A stretch of 64,000 nt of DNA from Mesorhabditis belari (taxonomy: Eukaryota > Nematoda > Chromadorea > Rhabditida > Rhabditidae). This document shows, in pieces, positions 10,701 to 22,383 of this stretch. The notes under the pieces were generated by a model. That model was not told the DNA's origin. It saw only the letters and a list, made by a program, of their open reading frames with translations, and did no database searches. The DNA lies in contig CAUEEP010000925.1 in NCBI GenBank assembly GCA_958450365.1, positions 1,171,001 to 1,235,000 on the forward strand, read 5' to 3'. How positions within the stretch are numbered: the stretch's first letter is position 1; every line of letters begins with the position of its first letter. Made by a program: the position numbers and the translations under genes.

Positions 10701-12485
10701 ATGCGCGCTGTAAATACCAGTCTTATCTTTGTCAGCTTTGCCTTCGGTTTTCCAGCTCGGACTGTATCTGCATACTTTGACTAGCTACCGATTTTTCTTA
10801 CGAAAATTTTCATTATCAGTTGTTGTTTTGTTGCTGAATTCCTCATTGCCATTCGTTATCATTTTATTTCCGGGAGAAGAAAGAAAGGGTCCTCAAAAAG
10901 TAGAAGAAAAAACGAAAAATGCATCAAATTAGTCATCAAATTGGATGTGTTTACCATCTCTTGGCGTTGTCTTACCGCTTCATTCCTTTTGCCTTTTGTT
11001 CCATTCTTTTGATCTAAGTGCACACACAAAGAACCGCTCATATCTCGACATCAGTACGCTTGTTTCTAGGTATCAAATTAAAGTAGAGAGGATGGGTGAT
11101 TTCTTGAGATAGAACACTTATTTTAAGATAGAACATCTTAAAGATAGAACTTGAGATAGAACAACTAACCAGCGCTTAGCAAAAATGATTGAAAAACGGC
11201 AAAAAAGATCATTTTCTATTAAACACCAACCCTTCTGGTTTCTTCGGGAATATTGACTTGATTTTTGAAGTTAAGACAGAGTTGGGTAAATGAACCAAAA
11301 TTGTGCGAAAGGGCGAGCGTTTACGCTCTAAAGCACGCCGATGCAAACACGCCTTTTGTTGCATCAAAGTGGATGTGTTTGCAAATTTGAGCACAAACTA
11401 CATTATGGCTTCTATTTCGGTGATCTTTTCAGAACACAGCTCTATCGAATGGCACGATTGTGGTGATTGTGGCCGCTCATTTTATTTCCGGGAGAAGAAA
11501 GAAAGGGTCCTCAAAAAGTAGAAGAAAAAACGAAAAATGCATCAAATTAGTCATCAAATTGGATGTGTTTACCATCTCTTGGCGTTGTCTTACCGCTTCA
11601 TTCCTTTTGCCTTTTGTTCCATTGTTTTGATCTAAGTGCACACCCAACGAACCACTCATATTTTGACATCAGTACGTTTCTGCGCGCTTAGGTATCAAAT
11701 TAAAGTAGAGAGGATGGGTGATTTTTTGAAATAGAACACATATTTTTATCATTAACCAGCGCTTAGCAAAAGCCATTTCCTATTAAGCACCAACCCTTCT
11801 GTCAGAATCAAGGACAGAGCTTTACTTCGTTTCCTAAAATGTACCCAAAAAGTACTGTACTCAGACTATCTTCTGTACTGCATGTCAAGCAAGACTTCAG
11901 TACTAACTTTGTAGCTTTGAGTACCTTGTACCCCAAGATATCTAGCCACAAAGTTCAAAATCCAATGTCAATTTAATGCCTTGTCTAGCTATAAGCACTT
12001 CAAATCGCCAAATGACTGTCATTCTCCTCAAACTTGTTTGTTGCCCTAGCTTGAGGCCCTTTGTTGTGGTCTTTTTATCGAACAGTGAAACAAAAGACAA
12101 AAGAGCTCATTTATTCATCATTTACTCCAAGTCGAAAAGGCGAATGAGTCTATACAAAACAAAACTCTCCGCTTCGGGCGGGAGAGTTCTCTGGTTAGCG
12201 TCGTTTTCGGCCAAATTCAGAGAGAGCTCTTACATTTTTTCAACTAGTCTTAAGCCAACCAATCTCATCTTCTCTACCCTATACAGGAATTATTATCATT
12301 GAACTTCATTCGTAAGAAGGCTAACAAGGGAATGGTCCACAGTAAATTCCAGATTTTTACAGGTCCATCGGTTGCAAACAAAAAAAAATATTTTGCTCCT
12401 GTCAAACCAGTTCTTGATATGGAATGGATTGGAGACGCCGGCGGCATGGAATGGAGTGGAGACGGGCTGAGTTCGCGGTGTTAAA
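10700..12485. repeat. Large repeat R3, unit 1
   Basis: This corresponds to 14224-16315 (unit 2). The stretch 10948-11478 aligns to 14521-15051 with the same offset (3573) at both ends, hence without net gaps over 531 bases and almost identical by eye. Inside the unit, about 180 bases starting at 10861 are repeated 618 bases later (11479-11660). A third, inverted copy is at 41640-42880 and a short inverted piece at 17290-17620. The inverted copy abuts hAT transposase remains, so R3 may be derived from a hAT element. A hairpin with CTCTCCGC/GCGGGAGAG arms is at about 12166-12187. Confidence 0.6.
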
Positions 12486-12652
12486 ATATCACTTTGGTGA
12501 TAAAATGTGATGGAGTAAAATGGAGTGATGGAGGAACGACATGCGTCGGTTCAGCCGGTTCAAAAACAATTCAAAACCTCGGTTCCAAAACACCTTTGCG
12601 CAACTCCGAATTATTTGAATCTATTTTGAGTAGTTCGTCAAACATTTTGATA

Positions 12653-13172
12653 TTGGGTTGGGGAGAATGAGTCGGCGCCAAACTTTAAAGGGACTTTTTG
12701 CACACATAAAGCCTTCTTTAAACATACGTTTGGTTTCATCAAAAGGATCCACTATTTCTATACAAAATGACTTTTGAGAGATTCCACAAAGCTTTTCTTT
12801 CGTGGAGTTTATGAACTTCCAAACGCAGCTGGTTAAAATGGCAAAGAGTCCGACTCATCATTTGAACAGTTTCTTTCACATAAACCTTCTTTGGTGTTTA
12901 TATAAAAAAGATAGAGCACATTCAATTACTTAAGTTGCCAAATTTGCAGAAAGAACCCACCAATTGTTTTTTCTAGATGGCAGTTTGTAGTTTTTGTGAA
13001 AAAATGGTTTTTTCTTGAGCGGAGGCGCTGTTTGAATTTTCTTTTAAATGTCATTTTGTAGAGAATTAGTTAACCATTCTACTGATATCAAACGCATATT
13101 ATTTGATGAAGTCTGCTAGAAGTTTTAGACATTTTTTTGATTTTCGGCGCCGACTCATTCTCCCCAACCCAA
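12653..13172. mobile_element. MITE with mariner-like terminal repeats
   Basis: A 520-bp element bounded by TA on both sides (12651-12652, 13173-13174). The termini are perfect inverted repeats of at least 27 bases beginning TTGGGTTGGGGAG and running through GAATGAGTCGGCGCC. There is no transposase coding. Size, TA target duplication and TTGGGTTG end suggest a non-autonomous mariner-type element. Confidence 0.85.
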
Positions 13173-13259
13173 TAGATCTTTCCGGATAAATACACCAATC
13201 CAATTTCTCTGGACACCCGTCTATTTTGCGTTGTCGTTTCAAAACCGTTGTCAATCCGT

Positions 13260-13802
13260 TTAAAATTTTATCGTTTCAAAACCCTTGTCTGCCATCAGCA
13301 AAATTCTCTGTGCCTCTTTGCTGGGCACACGTTTAAGACGGAAACGAAGCGCTTCTTTTATATCCTTCAATTGAATAATCCCGTTTGAAATCACATATTC
13401 AACTTTTTGATTCACTTCGGATATTACCTGTCTCATTTTATACTCACTTGCAAAATGAGCATACTTGCTGTAGAGTCGATGTGAAAAACGAGAAATTCCT
13501 GCTTTTGAAAATACAGCTAAAGTTTGATGAGGTGAAACAGGAGAAGAAATGGGCAATTTGTTCCTCTTATGCCTCTTGTATTTTGCGCGGATTTGTCGAG
13601 CTCGTTGAGCGAAAAATAACTTTTGTTTCTTCTTATCACTTTTCATTTTTCTGAGAATTTTCATCCTTTTGCTTCTTAGAGGTCGCAATATCTCTCGATT
13701 CTGATTTGCTATTTTCAAAGCTTCTCTAACATCCTTTTTGCTATCCAATTGAGCCTTTCTTGCCTTTTGAGCAGCAATTTTCGATTTTTTTGAACGACTC
13801 AT
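13260..13802 (-). CDS. Lysine/arginine-rich protein of unknown function
   Basis: An open frame of 180 residues starting MSRSKKSKIAAQK. The first 90 residues are very basic (KARKAQ, RSKRMKILRKMKSDKKKQ, KYKRHKRNK), as in nucleolar or RNA-binding proteins. The rest is less charged, with a probable helical region (KMRQVISEVNQKVEYVI). I do not recognise a family. The start is chosen because TTTTTCAG ends exactly at the ATG (13803), the pattern of a nematode trans-splice or intron acceptor, so an upstream coding exon cannot be excluded. It lies between the MITE at 12653-13172 and repeat R3 and is present once here. Confidence 0.5.
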   Translation of the reverse strand: MSRSKKSKIAAQKARKAQLDSKKDVREALKIANQNREILRPLRSKRMKILRKMKSDKKKQKLFFAQRARQIRAKYKRHKRNKLPISSPVSPHQTLAVFSKAGISRFSHRLYSKYAHFASEYKMRQVISEVNQKVEYVISNGIIQLKDIKEALRFRLKRVPSKEAQRILLMADKGFETIKF

Positions 13803-14223
13803 CTGAAAAAGGAGCTTAAGAAAGTGGATAAACATAAAAACGGAGAACATAAAAAACGGAAAACATAAAAGCGATTGTTGCCGACAACGAAAAGTTGCAC
13901 AATTATGAAATTTGCGTACGACTCTAGAAAGGGGTGTCTTTTAGAATGCGAAATTGTGAAGGTTACGGTAGCTTTTGAACGTTTTCTTTCAAAAGTTAAT
14001 AACTCCGCGCTGGGTTATCCGATTTTTATCTTTTTTTATTAAAATGTTCATCGCGACAAGCTTGACCCAAAACCGCCGGGGTTTTTTGATTTGTTCCGAT
14101 ATATTCATTTTAGAGCCTTGGAAAGAAAACTTAACATAGAAAATTTGACAAAAACGCACTTTGCGGAAAATTCAGCCAGACAAAATTTCAAATAACTACG
14201 ATTTTTGAATTCTCCATAATTTT

Positions 14224-16315
14224 TTGCATCTAGTACGCATTCTTACAGAATTTTTTGTTAGAAAACGTACTTTCGCGCCGATGTGGAGTGTATCTTCATC
14301 CTTTGACTACCTACCCATTTTTCTTGCAAAAAATTTCATTATCAGTTGTTGTTTTGTTGCTGAATTTCTCATTTCCATTCGTCACCATTTTATTTCCGCG
14401 AGAAGAAAGAAAGAGTCATTAAATAAGTAGTAGAAAAAACGAAGGGATCAAATTAGTCATCAAATTGGATATGTTTGCAAGTTTGAGGAAAAATTACATT
14501 ATGGCTTCTATGTGAAATATTGTTTACTATCTCTTGGCGTTGTATTACCGCTTCATTCCTTTTGCCTTTTGTTCCATTCTTTTGATCTAAGTGCACACAC
14601 AAAGAACCGCTCATATCTCGACATCAGTACGCTTGTTTCTAGGTATCAAATTAAAGTAGAGAGGATGGGTGATTTCTTGAGATAGAACACTTATTTTAAG
14701 ATAGAACATCTTAAAGATAGAACTTGAGATAGAACAACTAACCAGCGCTTAGCAAAAATGATTGAAAAACGGCAAAAAAGATCATTTTCTATTAAACACC
14801 AACCCTTCTGGTTTCTTCGGGAATATTGACTTGATTTTTGAAGTTAAGACAGAGTTGGGTAAATGAACCAAAATTGTGCGAAAGGGCGAGCGTTTACGCT
14901 CTAAAGCACGCCGATGCAAACACGCCTTTTGGTGCATCAAAGTGGATGTGTTTGCAAATTTGAGCACAAACTACATTATGGCTTCTATTTCGGTGATCTT
15001 TTCAGAACACAGCTCTATCGAATGGCACGATTGTGGTGATTGTGGCCGCTCCCCAGTTCATTTTTCACTGTAACAATCAATAATCAGGCATAAATTCTAT
15101 TACTTTATGTTTTCAAGGTTCAATCTTATTTATTACTTGAAATACTGATAAGAAAGCACCCATAAAAAAACGGTTAATTTTTATGAGTGGTAATATAATG
15201 TTGACATTTCCTTGTAAGCATAAATATTACTTCTAATAGAAAGCTAAGTCCTAATGATCAAAGAATGCGATTTTGAAACTTTACTCTGGTTTTTCTCTAG
15301 GTGTACGGTAGCACATCATCACAGAACTAGCCCAGGACTAAAATTGAGGGCTTTCTATTAAGCACCAACTCTTCTATCACAATCAAGACAAGAGTATTAC
15401 TTCGATTTCTAAAATGTTCCCAAAAAGTATTGTACTCAAACTACCTTCTGTAGTAAACGTCAAGCAAACAAGACTTCAGCATTAAGTTTGAAGCTTTGCG
15501 TACCTTGTACCTAAAGATATTTAGTCACAAAGTTCAAATTCCAATAACAATTTAATGCCTTGCCTAGCTATAAGCACTTCAAATCGCCAAATGACTCTCA
15601 TTCTCCTCAAATTCGTTTGTTACCCTATCATGAACCCTTTCTTGTGGTCCTTTTATCAAAACCATGGAACAAAAGGCAAGAAGAGTATGGCCATAATGCG
15701 ACACCAAGAGCTGGTAAACAACCATAATGGGACACCAAGAATGCGTGGTCCGCCCTGGAGATACCCATGATAGGATGAGCTAAAATTGGGCGCCGAGTTA
15801 CAGTCGAAAAACCGAATTGCCATAATTGTGCTCAACCCTGTATACAAATTACTGTATGAAATCAAGAAATTTCGACCTAAAGAAACACACTCACTTGTTT
15901 ACTCATTTATTCATCATTTAATCCACGTCGAAAACACGTAAATAGTCAGTCTATACAAAACAAAACTCTCCCACTTCCGACGGGAGAGTTCTCTGGTTAG
16001 CAGCGTCGTTTACGGCTAGACTCAGAGAAATCTCTTACATTTCTTCAACTAGTCTTAAGCCAACCAATCTCATCTTCTCTACCCTATACAGCAACTATTA
16101 TCATTGAACTTCATTCGTAAAAAGGCTAACAAGGGAATGGTCCACACTAAACTCCATATTTTTACAGGCCCATCGGATGCAAACGCCTATCAAACATGGG
16201 AAGTCGAATGCCGTAAAAAATATTTTGCTCCTGTCAAACCAGTTCCTGATATGGAATGGAGTGGAGACGCCCGCGTGTCGGGGGCTGAGTTCGTGGTGAT
16301 AAAATAATTTCGAAA
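14224..16315. repeat. Large repeat R3, unit 2
   Basis: Direct copy of 10700-12485 (see that entry). It also shares about 14270-15490 with the inverted copy at 41640-42880, 27 kb away. Bases 15690-15790 include a short local repeat of GACACCAAGA. No intact transposase frame is seen. Confidence 0.6.
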
Positions 16316-16875
16316 CGATTTTATTGGGAAACCCAAGGATAAAAACTTTGCAATTTTGCAAGTAAATCATTGTTATTGGCTTGTTTTGGCCATTTTTGAA
16401 GCTCCGCCCACTTGCTGATAGCAAAGGGAGGCGAGGCCATGCTCCCTTTGCCCTATCCAGTTTCCCCATTCCCCATCACAGCCAGAAGCCATCAAATATC
16501 TGAAGAAACAGTTTTTTTTCATACGCTTACATTCCACAAAACTTATTTACCATTCAGTTTCCTTAAGTAACTAGTCTATGGACATTGACATCCATCCATT
16601 AACACAGTCTCCTCAAACTTGAAACAAAATTTTTTTGTCGCACTTTTTTTCAATTATTTTTTCCTTTAATTTTGCAAAAATAATTTTTAATGTAAAAATT
16701 ATTGCATTTAAATAACATTTGGCATTTTTACTTATTTGCCCTGAATCTATGCACTAGATTACCCCAAAAAAATGCATCAATTTACGACGGATATAAGCCC
16801 AGCCCTTTCTTCATGGTTTCTATCCTCTATTTATTTTGCTTTTTCTCAAATTGAGTTACGGAAGTGAGTGTGAGG
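16316..16875. other. Intergenic, AT-rich
   Basis: No convincing gene. A TATA-like GATATAAG is at about 16789-16796 and a pyrimidine-rich stretch precedes the small gene at 16876. Confidence 0.4.
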
Positions 16876-17031
16876 ATGCCAGACTATTGCGATGAATGCA
16901 GTGCACCAGACACGCTGACTTATTGGGTCTCAAATGACGGCGAAGAATGTGGCACGCTTTGTCCGGGATGCCTTGCAGAAGCCCAAGCGAGCGACAAGAA
17001 GCACGAGAAGGACAAGGACGATAGCGAATGA
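16876..17031 (+). CDS. Small protein with CxxC...CxxxCxxC cysteines
   Basis: A 51-residue frame from ATG (16876) to TGA (17029-17031). Cysteines at residues 5, 8, 25, 29 and 32 give CDEC and CGTLCPGC clusters, which look like a small zinc-ribbon/zinc-knuckle. The tail after residue 37 is charged (DKKHEKDKDD). There is no signal peptide, so a cytoplasmic or nuclear place is likely. Support for a real gene: GC-richer codons than the flanks, and an AATAAA at 17100-17105, 69 bases after the stop. I do not recognise the family. A GTGAGT just upstream of ATG could mean that the annotated start lies in an intron of a larger gene. Confidence 0.5.
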   Translation: MPDYCDECSAPDTLTYWVSNDGEECGTLCPGCLAEAQASDKKHEKDKDDSE

Positions 17032-18294
17032 CAATTTTCAATGCTAATTTCTTTTTTGATTCATTGATGCGGGGTGAAACCGAAACTTTTTGATGTTGAA
17101 ATAAAAATTGTTTCAGCGGGAAAAAGTTTCCAAATAGCCATATCCGCAAAATACCGTTTTGAGAGTCTACGGTTGAGTCCTTGGAAAAACTCAGAAACCA
17201 GAGCTTTTTAAATCTGCAGACGATCATTTTGTAGAGGAATAATTTGGCTTTCTTTAAAAAAAGTTGGGCTCGATTCAACACTTTGCTTGCTAAAAGAAAT
17301 TCGAATTCATTTCATTTTCATTGCCTCGTCTATAATTTATCTCCCCAATCCCACATCAAAAATGACAAACGGATTTGATGATTGCCTTTTTCGCTTTTTC
17401 TTCTACTTATTTAATGGCTCTTTCTTTCTTCTCGCGGAAATAAAATCACGAATGGAAAAGAGAAATTCAGCAACAAAACAACAACTGATAATGAAAATTT
17501 TTGTAAGAAAAATGGGTAGCTAGTCAAAGGATGCAGATACACTCTGAGCTGGAAAACCGAAGCCAAAGCTAACAAAGATAAGACTGGTACTTACAGCGCG
17601 CATTAGCACAGAATTTCCCTTTGAACCAAACGTTGTTTCGATTTCGGCTGAACCTAAAACTGTCATTTTTGGGGAATTGTAAATTGAACCTAATCAAAAG
17701 TTACTTTTCCGTTCAATGCAAACCAACCCGAATCCGTGTCTAATTAGTAGGCAAAAGTAAAAACATTAACAAAGGGATGCCAACCGGCCGTGGTGGCCCA
17801 ATGACACGAACCATCTACCATTCGACGCGGAATTTCACGCTGATCTCGAATCTGCTGATGAGCACTCTGTCAAAAGTTATAAGCGTGCAAAGTCGAGTGA
17901 TAAAGTAATTTTATCAAAACCATGAAACAAAAGGACGAAAAGAGTGAAGCGGTAATGCGACGCGAAGAGATGGCAAACAATATTTCAGCTCAATTCTGAG
18001 ATCTCCTCTTTTCAAGTATGCGATACGAGACGAATTCGATCAAAAATGTATTCGAACGACGAATTCGATCACCAGTCCATTGGCGTTTCCTAGAAAGCCT
18101 AGAACCAAATGAAACTCTTCAATAAATACATGCCGTGCTGAAACCAAACGCTAATTGATTTGATTTTTTTGATTGAGCGAAGTATTTATTCATGCATCGA
18201 CCGAGTTAAAGGTGAAAAAAATTACAAAACAGTACTGACATATCACAATAAAACATCACCAAACAAAATCTCGTTATCAAAACAGAAGTTAGAA
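17032..18294. repeat. R3 fragment, R1 copy and F-box 3' flank
   Basis: About 17387-17610 is an inverted piece of R3 (compare 10729-10930). About 17620-18010 is R1 and 18010-18294 is the F-box 3' flank. No gene is seen. Confidence 0.55.
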
Positions 18295-19668
18295 TTAAAT
18301 CGATGAAACATATTTGGCGAAGAAAAAGTTATGGTTCACAACATAAATACAGTCACGCTTCTCGTCGATTCTTTTCAAATAGCAATCAAATGGACCATCA
18401 AGATAAACACAATGCTGAACCCGTCTCTTGATTGGACTAAGATCCATTGAATGAAGAGAATGATCAGAATCAGAACGAGAATCATCCGAATCAGAAAGAG
18501 ATTCAGCAGAGACAGAAAGAGATTCAGCAGGGACAGTAACAGAAAGAGATTCAGCAGAAAGAGAAAGAGATTCATAATGCTCAACCCCTCTCTTCATTGG
18601 ACTACGATCCATAGAATGACGAGAATGATCAGAATCAGAACGAGAATCATCACAATCAGAACGAGAATGCTCAGAAACAGAACCAGAAAGAGATTCAGCA
18701 GAGACAGAAACAGAACGAACACGAGAACGAGAACGATCACAACACTCAACCCTAAACCCGTGTTTTCTCAGCGTTTCTATCATTGTATCCCTGATGAAAG
18801 TCTTGTTTGGTTCATTGACCTGACGAATTTCAGGAAAGTTCTTGATCAAAGTGTAAAATAAAAGTTCCATTCTACCTCGCACCAAACAAGCGGCTTCTTT
18901 ATTTTCACTCGGAATTCCGGAATTCAGAATCAACTCAATTGAATTCAGATCAACATTTCCAAAAGAACCCCAAGTCACCAATAACTCAACTTGAGTCTTC
19001 AAAAGTGCCGAGTAAACTGCTGGATAAAAAACAGAAGCATGATCAAGATTCATTGAGATCATTTTGCAATTTTGAAGGCTTCCATTGATCAAAGACAACA
19101 CAAGTTGTGGATGTGTCTCTCCCCATGAATAGGAAAAATTCAATGATGCTCGATCGGTGACTTCAGCCTTTAAATTCCACAAAAAATCGTTGAAATTGTT
19201 CCCCGTGATCTCAACTTTCAACTCATCGACTTGTTTCAAATTGGCGAAGGCCTTCTTGAGTGCCGAAAGTCTCCCAGCAAGCCAGTTTCCCCATTCAGCT
19301 GATTCTGAAATGATCAAAACCGAACATCGTTCAACCTGTGAAAGGAGAAGGACTTTGTGTGATAAGAAATAAAATGAAAGAGGCCTTGATTCAGCGAATT
19401 TCATGATGAAGACTCGATCTTGGTAGCGTTTGCGCTCGTCATCCAGACTATCTCGACCATCCATCTCGACGCTAATCAAAAGGACTTGTTTGCCAAGAAT
19501 CCGTGCTGGTTTCTGAAGAAGAATCCATCGAAATCTTCTGTCAACTTTCATCAATTCGGGCACAGCTTTTGGATCCAATTCGTCGATTACTTCCAAAATC
19601 AGATCGTAGCAGAGTTGTCCCATCGGGAATTTGAGAAGATTGGGCATTTCGACAGGAAGTTCTGCCAT
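18295..19668 (-). CDS. F-box-like protein with two SPxK modules
   Basis: Single-exon family member of 457 residues. The F-box-like region is near residues 13-55 (LCYDLILEVIDELDPKAVPE). The middle domain (LKQVDELKVEITGNNFNDFL) is followed by a Ser/Asp region holding two modules, SPMKRG and SPIKRR. S-P-x-K/R fits the cyclin-dependent kinase consensus, and the adjoining basic residues could be a nuclear signal; both are inferences. The start at 19668 (MAELP) follows the acceptor TTTTCAG. The C-terminus ends FFFAKYVSSI, slightly shorter than its sisters. Nothing breaks the frame. Confidence 0.75.
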   Translation of the reverse strand: MAELPVEMPNLLKFPMGQLCYDLILEVIDELDPKAVPELMKVDRRFRWILLQKPARILGKQVLLISVEMDGRDSLDDERKRYQDRVFIMKFAESRPLSFYFLSHKVLLLSQVERCSVLIISESAEWGNWLAGRLSALKKAFANLKQVDELKVEITGNNFNDFLWNLKAEVTDRASLNFSYSWGETHPQLVLSLINGSLQNCKMISMNLDHASVFYPAVYSALLKTQVELLVTWGSFGNVDLNSIELILNSGIPSENKEAACLVRGRMELLFYTLIKNFPEIRQVNEPNKTFIRDTMIETLRKHGFRVECCDRSRSRVRSVSVSAESLSGSVSEHSRSDCDDSRSDSDHSRHSMDRSPMKRGVEHYESLSLSAESLSVTVPAESLSVSAESLSDSDDSRSDSDHSLHSMDLSPIKRRVQHCVYLDGPFDCYLKRIDEKRDCIYVVNHNFFFAKYVSSI

Positions 19669-19739
19669 TCTGCCTGAAAATTGAAAAATTAGAAAAGAAC
19701 AATCTGTAAATATATGGCAGAAAACTTGAATACAGAGCA

Positions 19740-20540
19740 AAAAACAATCAACAAGGTGGGGAAAAATGCGGGTTTTTAGCTAAAGTTTGATAAAATCTTT
19801 GATTTCTCTAAAACTTGTGATGAACTTTGGTGCATAAACAACAATAATCCAAGTTTTACATCTAAAATGTGCTAAAATTGACTCAAAAGGTTTCAACAGT
19901 CGCTCTTTTTAAGCAAAAGCCTGTCGTAAACCAAAAATAGCTGATTTGTCATCAAAACAATGCTTAAAACTAGTAAGATCTGCGCTTAAAAAGATATAAA
20001 AGTCTACTCTCACAAGGAACAACTCAAAAAACGCACAATATGGCAGAAAGGATCCCCTATAACTTTCGGGGAGAAGAGAAATGATTTCCCTAGCGCAGAA
20101 TTTCAATTTGATCCTATCAATTGGCACCGTAGCTCATGAGGTTGTCATTTAGAATTCAAATTTGGGCGTTTGGCTCACATTTAGAATTCAAATTCAAATT
20201 TGGGCGTTTGGCTCACATTTGGTTTGCAACTCGTAATCCATGGTTTCATTGAGGTTTTTTAAATTTTAGAATTTTTGTCATTCCACAAAAGAAAAGTGAC
20301 AGCTTGGCCACAAAGATTTCGGAAATAGGACATTTTTCGCTTCCGGACACGATTCAGAAGTAAAACCCCTATTTTGCAAGGTTGGATTTGCGCAAAAAAA
20401 GCTAAATTTTTGGTAAATTCCGTGTACGTATACTGCGATACTGCGATACGGTAAATACTGCGATAGAGCTTCACTCCATAGGAACGAGAAAGAGAAGAGA
20501 GGAGTGTCATTCGTGTCATTCGGCCACCACGCCCGGTTGG
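19740..20540. repeat. F-box 5' flank
   Basis: Upstream flank of the gene at 18295-19668, homologous to those of the other copies. It includes a short direct repeat of TTGGGCGTTTGGCTCACATT at about 20160-20220. At 20500-20550 a piece of R1 joins the F-box fragment at 20566. Confidence 0.6.
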
Positions 20541-20565
20541 CATTCCCTTGTTAATACTTTTTTTC

Positions 20566-20924
20566 TTAAACTGAACAACTTTCCACTTCTGCCAAGAGAA
20601 GAACATTGAAAGATGTTGAACAGAGATTGAAATGAAGAGAGATTGATTTAGGAAACTTCATGATTACAATGATGTCAGCTGTATAATCAAAAAGTACATT
20701 ATCATCATGCCAATCTCCTAGTTTAATGTGAATCGAATGGATTCCTTTCCCAAAAATCCGTGCTGGTTTCTGGAGAAGAATCCATCGAAATCTTCTGTCA
20801 ACTTTCATCAATTCGGGCACATCTTTTGGCTCCAATTCATCGATTAATTCCAAAACCAGATCGTAGCAGATTCTGCTCATTGGGAAGTTGAGGAGATTGA
20901 GCATCTCGACTGGAAATTTCACCA
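20566..20924 (-). pseudogene. Truncated F-box copy, partner of heat-shock copy B
   Basis: It starts MVKFPVEMLNLLNFP at 20924 with TTTTCAG upstream, contains the F-box region (ICYDLVLELIDELEPKDVPE) and the subtype mark IHSIHIKLGDWHDDN, then stops after about 119 residues where R1 sequence takes over. It is the MVK-type subtype shared with 6590-7160 and 45290-46070. The Tc1-like element at 20973-22610 is inserted in its outron/leader, about 50 bp upstream of the start. Confidence 0.75.
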
Positions 20925-20972
20925 TTCTGCCTGAAAATTCAAAGATTGGAAAAGAACAATCCGTAAATATAC

Positions 20973-21198
20973 AGTCATGCACAAAAGTCTTGTAACATCC
21001 AGTTTAGCAAATTTCAAAGTGTAATAACTTTTTTGTAAAAGAGACGAATTCCCACACAGTTTTTGGTATTCAGTTGTCAAAACGGTCTATTTTTATATGC
21101 AAAAAAATTTTATTGTTAACGATTAACAAAAATTAAGAAAAACAAATAAAAACAAAAACGGGCGTATTTTTGATGCTCAAAAGTCTTGTAACATTTGA
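20973..21198 (+). repeat. Left inverted terminal repeat of Tc1-like element
   Basis: It pairs with 22384-22610. Transposase-site-like direct repeats lie at 20983-20999 (outer) and 21178-21194 (inner), identical over 17 bases. Confidence 0.9.
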
Positions 21199-21267
21199 AG
21201 TCTTTTGCTTCTTTTTTTGTCTTTCTTTTTATTTTCTTTTTATATAACAAAAAATTATTTTTTTTAG

Positions 21268-22357
21268 ATGCCTGGACAATATTTGTCAACTCCGGACAAA
21301 GAAAAAATTGTGGAAGCGCGAGAGAAAGGAATTCAGAGGAAAGATGTGGCAGCTCTCTTCAAGTGCAGTGAAAAAACGGTATCTGTAATTGTCGGGACGT
21401 TCAAAACGACTGGATCTGTTCACCGAGCTTCAAAATCAGGCCGTCCACCAATTACAGCACCCAGAGAGGATAAAGCGCTCGTCAAAGCTCACAAAAATAA
21501 CAAGGATCTCAATGCGAGCGATGGAGTCGTCATGATGAAGAGTCAATTCGGCAAGGATGTATCACGAATGACAGTGAGCCGACGCTTGATTCGTGGTGGG
21601 TTGGTGACAAGAAGAGCAGCCAAGAAGCCCTGGATGAATGCCAAGCATCGAAAGATTCGTTTGGAGTTTGCAAAGAAGTATGTCAGAATGATTGGGCAAA
21701 TGTGATTTTTACTGATGAGTCAAAAGTCAATCTTTTTCGCCCGGATGGCAACCACTTGATCAGAAGACCAATAGGAAAGCGGTACAACATCAGATATGTA
21801 CGACCAATCGTGAAATTTGGCCAAGGATCAATCATGCTTTGGGGTAAGGGCTACTTTCGTGGTGCACACTCTCAACTCTGTCTTTCAGGTGCAATGTCGA
21901 GAAATTCACCAGGTCCGCTAGTGCTACTAAACTCAACGCTCAACGCTGAAGGCTACAAATCAGTTCTCCAGAATCATCTTCTGCCATTTTCAATTGCAAA
22001 AATGGGCCCTGGATGGCTGCTTTATCAGGATAATGCGCCTTGCCACAAGAGTCAATTGCTAATGGGCCGGGTCGTCACTCTCGCAAATGGTGGAAAAGCT
22101 CGTCTTCCAGGATGGTTCAAAGCAAATCGTGTTCAACTTATCTCAGCTCATCCATACAGCCCAGATTTGAGCATCTTTGGGCTTTTTTGAAGTCAAAGCT
22201 GGAGGGAAAGCGACTCAGCTCGAAGATAGAGATTTGGTTCTTCATTCGCCATACCGGGTCATCCCTGGGAGCCCAAATTCTACGCGATCTAGTTTATTCA
22301 ATGCCAAAGCGGATCCAGCAAGTCAACAAAGCTAAAGGTGGACCAACGAAGTATTAA
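21268..22357 (+). pseudogene. Tc1-family transposase, two frame breaks
   Basis: The start MPGQYLSTPDKEKIVEAREK at 21268 directly follows TTTTTTTTAG; a TATATAA lies about 25 bases upstream. Order: paired-like helix-turn-helix with a GRPP hook (residues about 10-70), then a DDE catalytic core with VIFTDES (first Asp) and LLYQDNAPCHKS (second Asp). Near the third acidic residue the sequence reads YSPDL then, in another frame, EHLWAFLKSKL. Frame breaks lie at about 21685-21700 (one base) and 22165-22180 (small deletion inside the DLNPIE-type motif). Bases 21844-21888 form a probable 45-nt intron (GTAAGG...TTTCAG): removing it joins MLWG to AMSRNSPGPLV, as in related proteins; its length is a multiple of three. 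Confidence 0.85.
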
Positions 22358-22383
22358 AAATTTGATAATTTCTATGTTTGTTT

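Noticed and set aside
16856..17281. Minus-strand open frame of 141 codons
   Set aside because: Antisense of the better-supported small Cys gene; no splice or family evidence.
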